From an uncultured Phascolarctobacterium sp. (GTDB lineage Bacteria > Bacillota > Negativicutes > Acidaminococcales > Acidaminococcaceae): 64,000 bases of DNA. The stretch's first letter is position 1. Every line of letters starts with the position of its first letter. The translations under genes were made by a program, and so were the position numbers. Shown here piece after piece: positions 61,995 through 64,000 of this stretch. Below the pieces are notes generated by a model that saw only the letters and a list, made by a program, of their open reading frames with translations, did no database searches and had not been told where the DNA came from. The stretch covers positions 1-64,000 of the forward strand of contig NZ_CALDXR010000020.1 in assembly GCF_937920985.1 (NCBI RefSeq). Reading direction: 5' to 3'.

Positions 61995-63506
61995 ATGGCT
62001 TTTTATTATGATGAACCTGCTCACACATTTAGTGAGTACCTGTTAGTTCCCGGTTATTCCTCTGAAAAATGTATCCCCGCCAATGTAGACCTGCGTACGC
62101 CGCTGGTTAAATACAAAAAAGGTGAAGAACCGGCAATTACTATGAACATCCCGATGGTTTCTGCTATCATGCAGGCTGTTTCCGGCGAAAAGCTGGCTGT
62201 AGCTCTTTCCAAAGAGGGCGGCATTTCTTTCATCTATGGTTCTCAATCCGTAGAAGACGAGGCTGCTATGGTTGCTCGCGTTAAAGGCTATCGTGCAGGC
62301 TTTGTAAGCAGCGATTCCAACATCCGTCCGGACAGCACTCTGGCTGATATCCTGGCACTGAAGGAACGCACCGGTCACTCCACCGTTGCTGTTACCAGCG
62401 ATGGTACTGCAAACGGCAAGCTGGAAGGCATTGTTACCAGCCGTGACTATCGTCCGAGCCGCATGTCCCTGGACGTTAAGGTTCGTGACTTCATGACTCC
62501 GATTGACAAAATGGTTTATGCTCCGAAGGATACCACCCTGCAACAGGCTAATGATATCATCTGGGAGAAAAAACTCAACACTCTGCCTATCGTTGACGAC
62601 GACGGTCGTATGCTGTACATGGTATTCCGTAAAGACTATGCAACTCATAAGGAATATCCGTTAGAGCTGCTGGACAGCAAAAAACGCCACATCGTTGGTG
62701 CTGGTATCAACACCCGCGACTACGCTGAGCGTGTTCCTGCATTGATTGATGCAGGCGTTGACGTACTCTGCATTGACTCCTCCGAAGGCTACAGCGCATG
62801 GCAGAAAATCACTCTGGACTGGATCCGTGAGCACTACGGTGACAGTGTTAAGGTTGGCGCAGGCAACGTAGTTGACGCTGAAGGCTTCCGCTTCCTGGCT
62901 GACGCTGGCGCTGACTTCATTAAAGTTGGTATCGGCGGCGGTTCTATCTGCATCACCCGTGAGCAAAAAGGTATCGGCCGTGGCCAGGCAACTGCTCTGA
63001 TTGATGTTTGCAAGGCTCGTGACGAATACTTCGAAGAAACCGGCGTATATATTCCGGTATGCTCCGACGGCGGTATCGTTTATGACTACCATATGACTCT
63101 GGCTTTGGCTATGGGAGCTGACTTCATGATGCTGGGCCGTTACTTCGCTCGTTTCGACGAAAGCCCGACCAACAAGGTTAACGTTAACGGCACCTACATG
63201 AAGGAATACTGGGGTGAAGGCTCCAGCCGTGCACGTAACTGGCAGCGCTATGATATGGGCGGCGCAGCTAAGCTGTCCTTCGAAGAAGGCGTTGACTCCT
63301 ACGTTCCGTATGCAGGCAGCCTGAAGGACAACGTAAACCTGACTCTGGCTAAGGTTCGTTCCACCATGTGCAACTGCGGTGCTCTGAACATCCGCGAGCT
63401 GCAGGAGAAGGCTAAACTGACTCTTGTTTCCGCAACCAGCCTGGTTGAAGGTGGCGCACATGACGTTATGCTGAAAGAAAACTCCAACAGCAACTATCCT
63501 AAATAA
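61995..63506 (+). CDS. guaB: IMP dehydrogenase, Tritrichomonas-like type
   Basis: A 503-residue IMP dehydrogenase converting IMP to XMP with NAD. Two CBS motifs lie at about 105-225 inside the barrel. The catalytic loop GSICITREQKGIGRGQ has Cys319 and the flap has Arg418-Tyr419 (in ARNWQRYDMGG). These are the same numbers as the catalytic residues of the Tritrichomonas foetus enzyme, which as I recall is also 503 residues and starts with a very similar HTF-EYLL-PG-S segment. AAGGATG precedes the ATG. It closes the purine region and a terminator follows. Confidence 0.94.
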   Translation: MAFYYDEPAHTFSEYLLVPGYSSEKCIPANVDLRTPLVKYKKGEEPAITMNIPMVSAIMQAVSGEKLAVALSKEGGISFIYGSQSVEDEAAMVARVKGYRAGFVSSDSNIRPDSTLADILALKERTGHSTVAVTSDGTANGKLEGIVTSRDYRPSRMSLDVKVRDFMTPIDKMVYAPKDTTLQQANDIIWEKKLNTLPIVDDDGRMLYMVFRKDYATHKEYPLELLDSKKRHIVGAGINTRDYAERVPALIDAGVDVLCIDSSEGYSAWQKITLDWIREHYGDSVKVGAGNVVDAEGFRFLADAGADFIKVGIGGGSICITREQKGIGRGQATALIDVCKARDEYFEETGVYIPVCSDGGIVYDYHMTLALAMGADFMMLGRYFARFDESPTNKVNVNGTYMKEYWGEGSSRARNWQRYDMGGAAKLSFEEGVDSYVPYAGSLKDNVNLTLAKVRSTMCNCGALNIRELQEKAKLTLVSATSLVEGGAHDVMLKENSNSNYPK

Positions 63507-63526
63507 TTAAATAAACGTACTATAAA

Positions 63527-63587
63527 GACTGCTGCAGTCCGCTTGCCTCTTCTTGTTGAAGAGACTGACGGAGGCAGCAGTTTTTGT
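63527..63587 (+). terminator. Terminator after guaB
   Basis: ACTGCTGC (63528-63535) pairs with GCAGCAGT (63574-63581), with an inner CTCTTC/GAAGAG stem, then TTTTTG. Confidence 0.82.
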
Positions 63588-63677
63588 TTACCAAAGGTAG
63601 TGATGGAAGGTTAAAATTTACAAATGAAACAAGCCGTGTCAACGGCTTGCAAGGGAAAGTGCTCGATGCACTTTTGC

Positions 63678-63705
63678 TTGACTGGGGGGGACAAGGTGTT
63701 ATACT
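63678..63705 (+). promoter_or_regulatory. Promoter in the final intergenic region
   Basis: TTGACT (63678-63683), 16-bp spacer, TATACT (63700-63705). It would give an RNA of about 140 nt ending at the terminator at 63852, or a leader for the lipoprotein gene. Confidence 0.65.
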
Positions 63706-63817
63706 TAGATTAAGTTAACATTAAAAGTTAAAAGTTAAAAATTGACCTGAAAGTTTAAAAGGATGGACCTTGTATGAAGAATTTATAAATGCTTTGAGGG
63801 GATGTGGTTAAAATTTT

Positions 63818-63852
63818 ACAGACAATCAGTTAAATGATTAGTCTGTTTTTTT
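63818..63852 (+). terminator. Terminator or attenuator before the lipoprotein gene
   Basis: ACAGAC and AATCA pair with TGATT and GTCTGT (one bulged A), then seven T. It lies between the promoter at 63678 and the lipoprotein start. Confidence 0.82.
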
Positions 63853-63887
63853 CTTTTAAAGCTATTTTGATGAATGGAGTGTTAACA

Positions 63888-64000
63888 ATGAAAAAATTAT
63901 TGATGTTGGTGATATTTATAATCATCAGCAGTATTTTGAGTGGCTGTGGTGGTGGAACTTCACCTAATAATCGTAACGTTCAAAAACCAACAAAAGTAAC
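63888..64000 (+). CDS. Lipoprotein, 5' part only
   Basis: The frame is open to the window end (37 codons). It begins MKKLLMLVIFIIISSILSGC: a basic start, a hydrophobic core and a lipobox LSGC with the lipidated Cys at residue 20, so the mature protein is a membrane-anchored lipoprotein. The next residues (GGGTSPNNRNVQKP) are a flexible linker. GGAG lies about eight bases before the ATG. The function cannot be told from this part. Confidence 0.7.
   Translation, partial: MKKLLMLVIFIIISSILSGCGGGTSPNNRNVQKPTKV

Larger units (their letters stand above)
63507..63887. other. Non-coding, hairpin-rich intergenic region (381 bases)
   Basis: It holds the guaB terminator (63527-63587), two perfect hairpins (CAAGCCGT/ACGGCTTG at 63630-63649 and AAAGTGC/GCACTTT at 63656-63674), a promoter (63678-63705), a run of AAAAGTTA repeats (63719-63741) and a terminator (63818-63852). 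No conserved gene is visible; a 13-codon TTG-started frame near 63768 is possible. Confidence 0.65.

Overview
The window looks like chromosome of an anaerobic low-to-mid-GC Bacillota, most likely one of the Negativicutes (an Acidaminococcaceae or Phascolarctobacterium-like organism is my best guess, not proven). The reasons are a single-chain pyruvate:ferredoxin oxidoreductase, B12-dependent MetH with a separate activation protein, a selenium gene cluster, and the Bacillota mfd-mazG-divIC-tilS-hpt-ftsH gene order stripped of its sporulation members. Almost all of the sequence is dense housekeeping DNA with strong sigma-70 promoters and factor-independent terminators. No rRNA, CRISPR array, prophage or insertion sequence was seen.

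Layout. 1-1850: 3' tip of a group II intron, then a hipBA-type toxin-antitoxin pair (the only clearly accessory segment). 1880-5710: FlK-like thioesterase, DUF190 protein, FAD-dependent dehydrogenase, small membrane protein, two tandem universal stress proteins. 5771-10580: selenium region, with a LysR regulator and cysteine desulfurase on the minus strand and a divergent yedE / TusA-like / DUF3343 / selD operon. 10772-15716: pyruvate:ferredoxin oxidoreductase, then thioredoxin and a thioredoxin-reductase-like flavoprotein convergent to it. 15816-28368: MscS channel, DUF456, VOC, CHAD, DUF3887-like, DUF1934, DUF1846, argS, pyrG, sppA, Yip1-like and glpX. 28431-40097: mfd, MurJ/SpoVB-like flippase, YabN-type MazG, HU, divIC, S1 protein, tilS, hpt, ftsH. 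40149-46825: LysR with divergent SLC13 carrier, amino-acid permease, ABC-F ATPase, tadA. 46913-51500: tRNA-Ser(CGA), metF, MetH activation protein, metH, orphan gene. 51566-56027: lrgAB, clpB, small orphan. 56259-63506: purine operon purE-F-M-N-H(cyclohydrolase only)-D, then guaB. 63507-64000: hairpin-rich non-coding stretch and the start of a lipoprotein gene.

How they work together. The purine block makes IMP and, through guaB, XMP; it is preceded by two inverted PurBox-like sites 16 bp apart, which argues for Bacillus-type PurR control. metF, the activation protein and metH form a one-carbon/methionine unit. The selenium genes should import selenium, hand it on and make selenophosphate; their users (selA, selB or selenium hydroxylases) lie outside the window.

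The most notable items are an IMP dehydrogenase that resembles the Tritrichomonas foetus enzyme residue for residue at its catalytic positions, a stand-alone IMP cyclohydrolase, a thioredoxin-reductase-like protein without a recognisable NADPH motif next to the ferredoxin-reducing enzyme, the PurBox pair, and several uncharacterised leaders and repeats. I did not find a clearly new multi-gene system.
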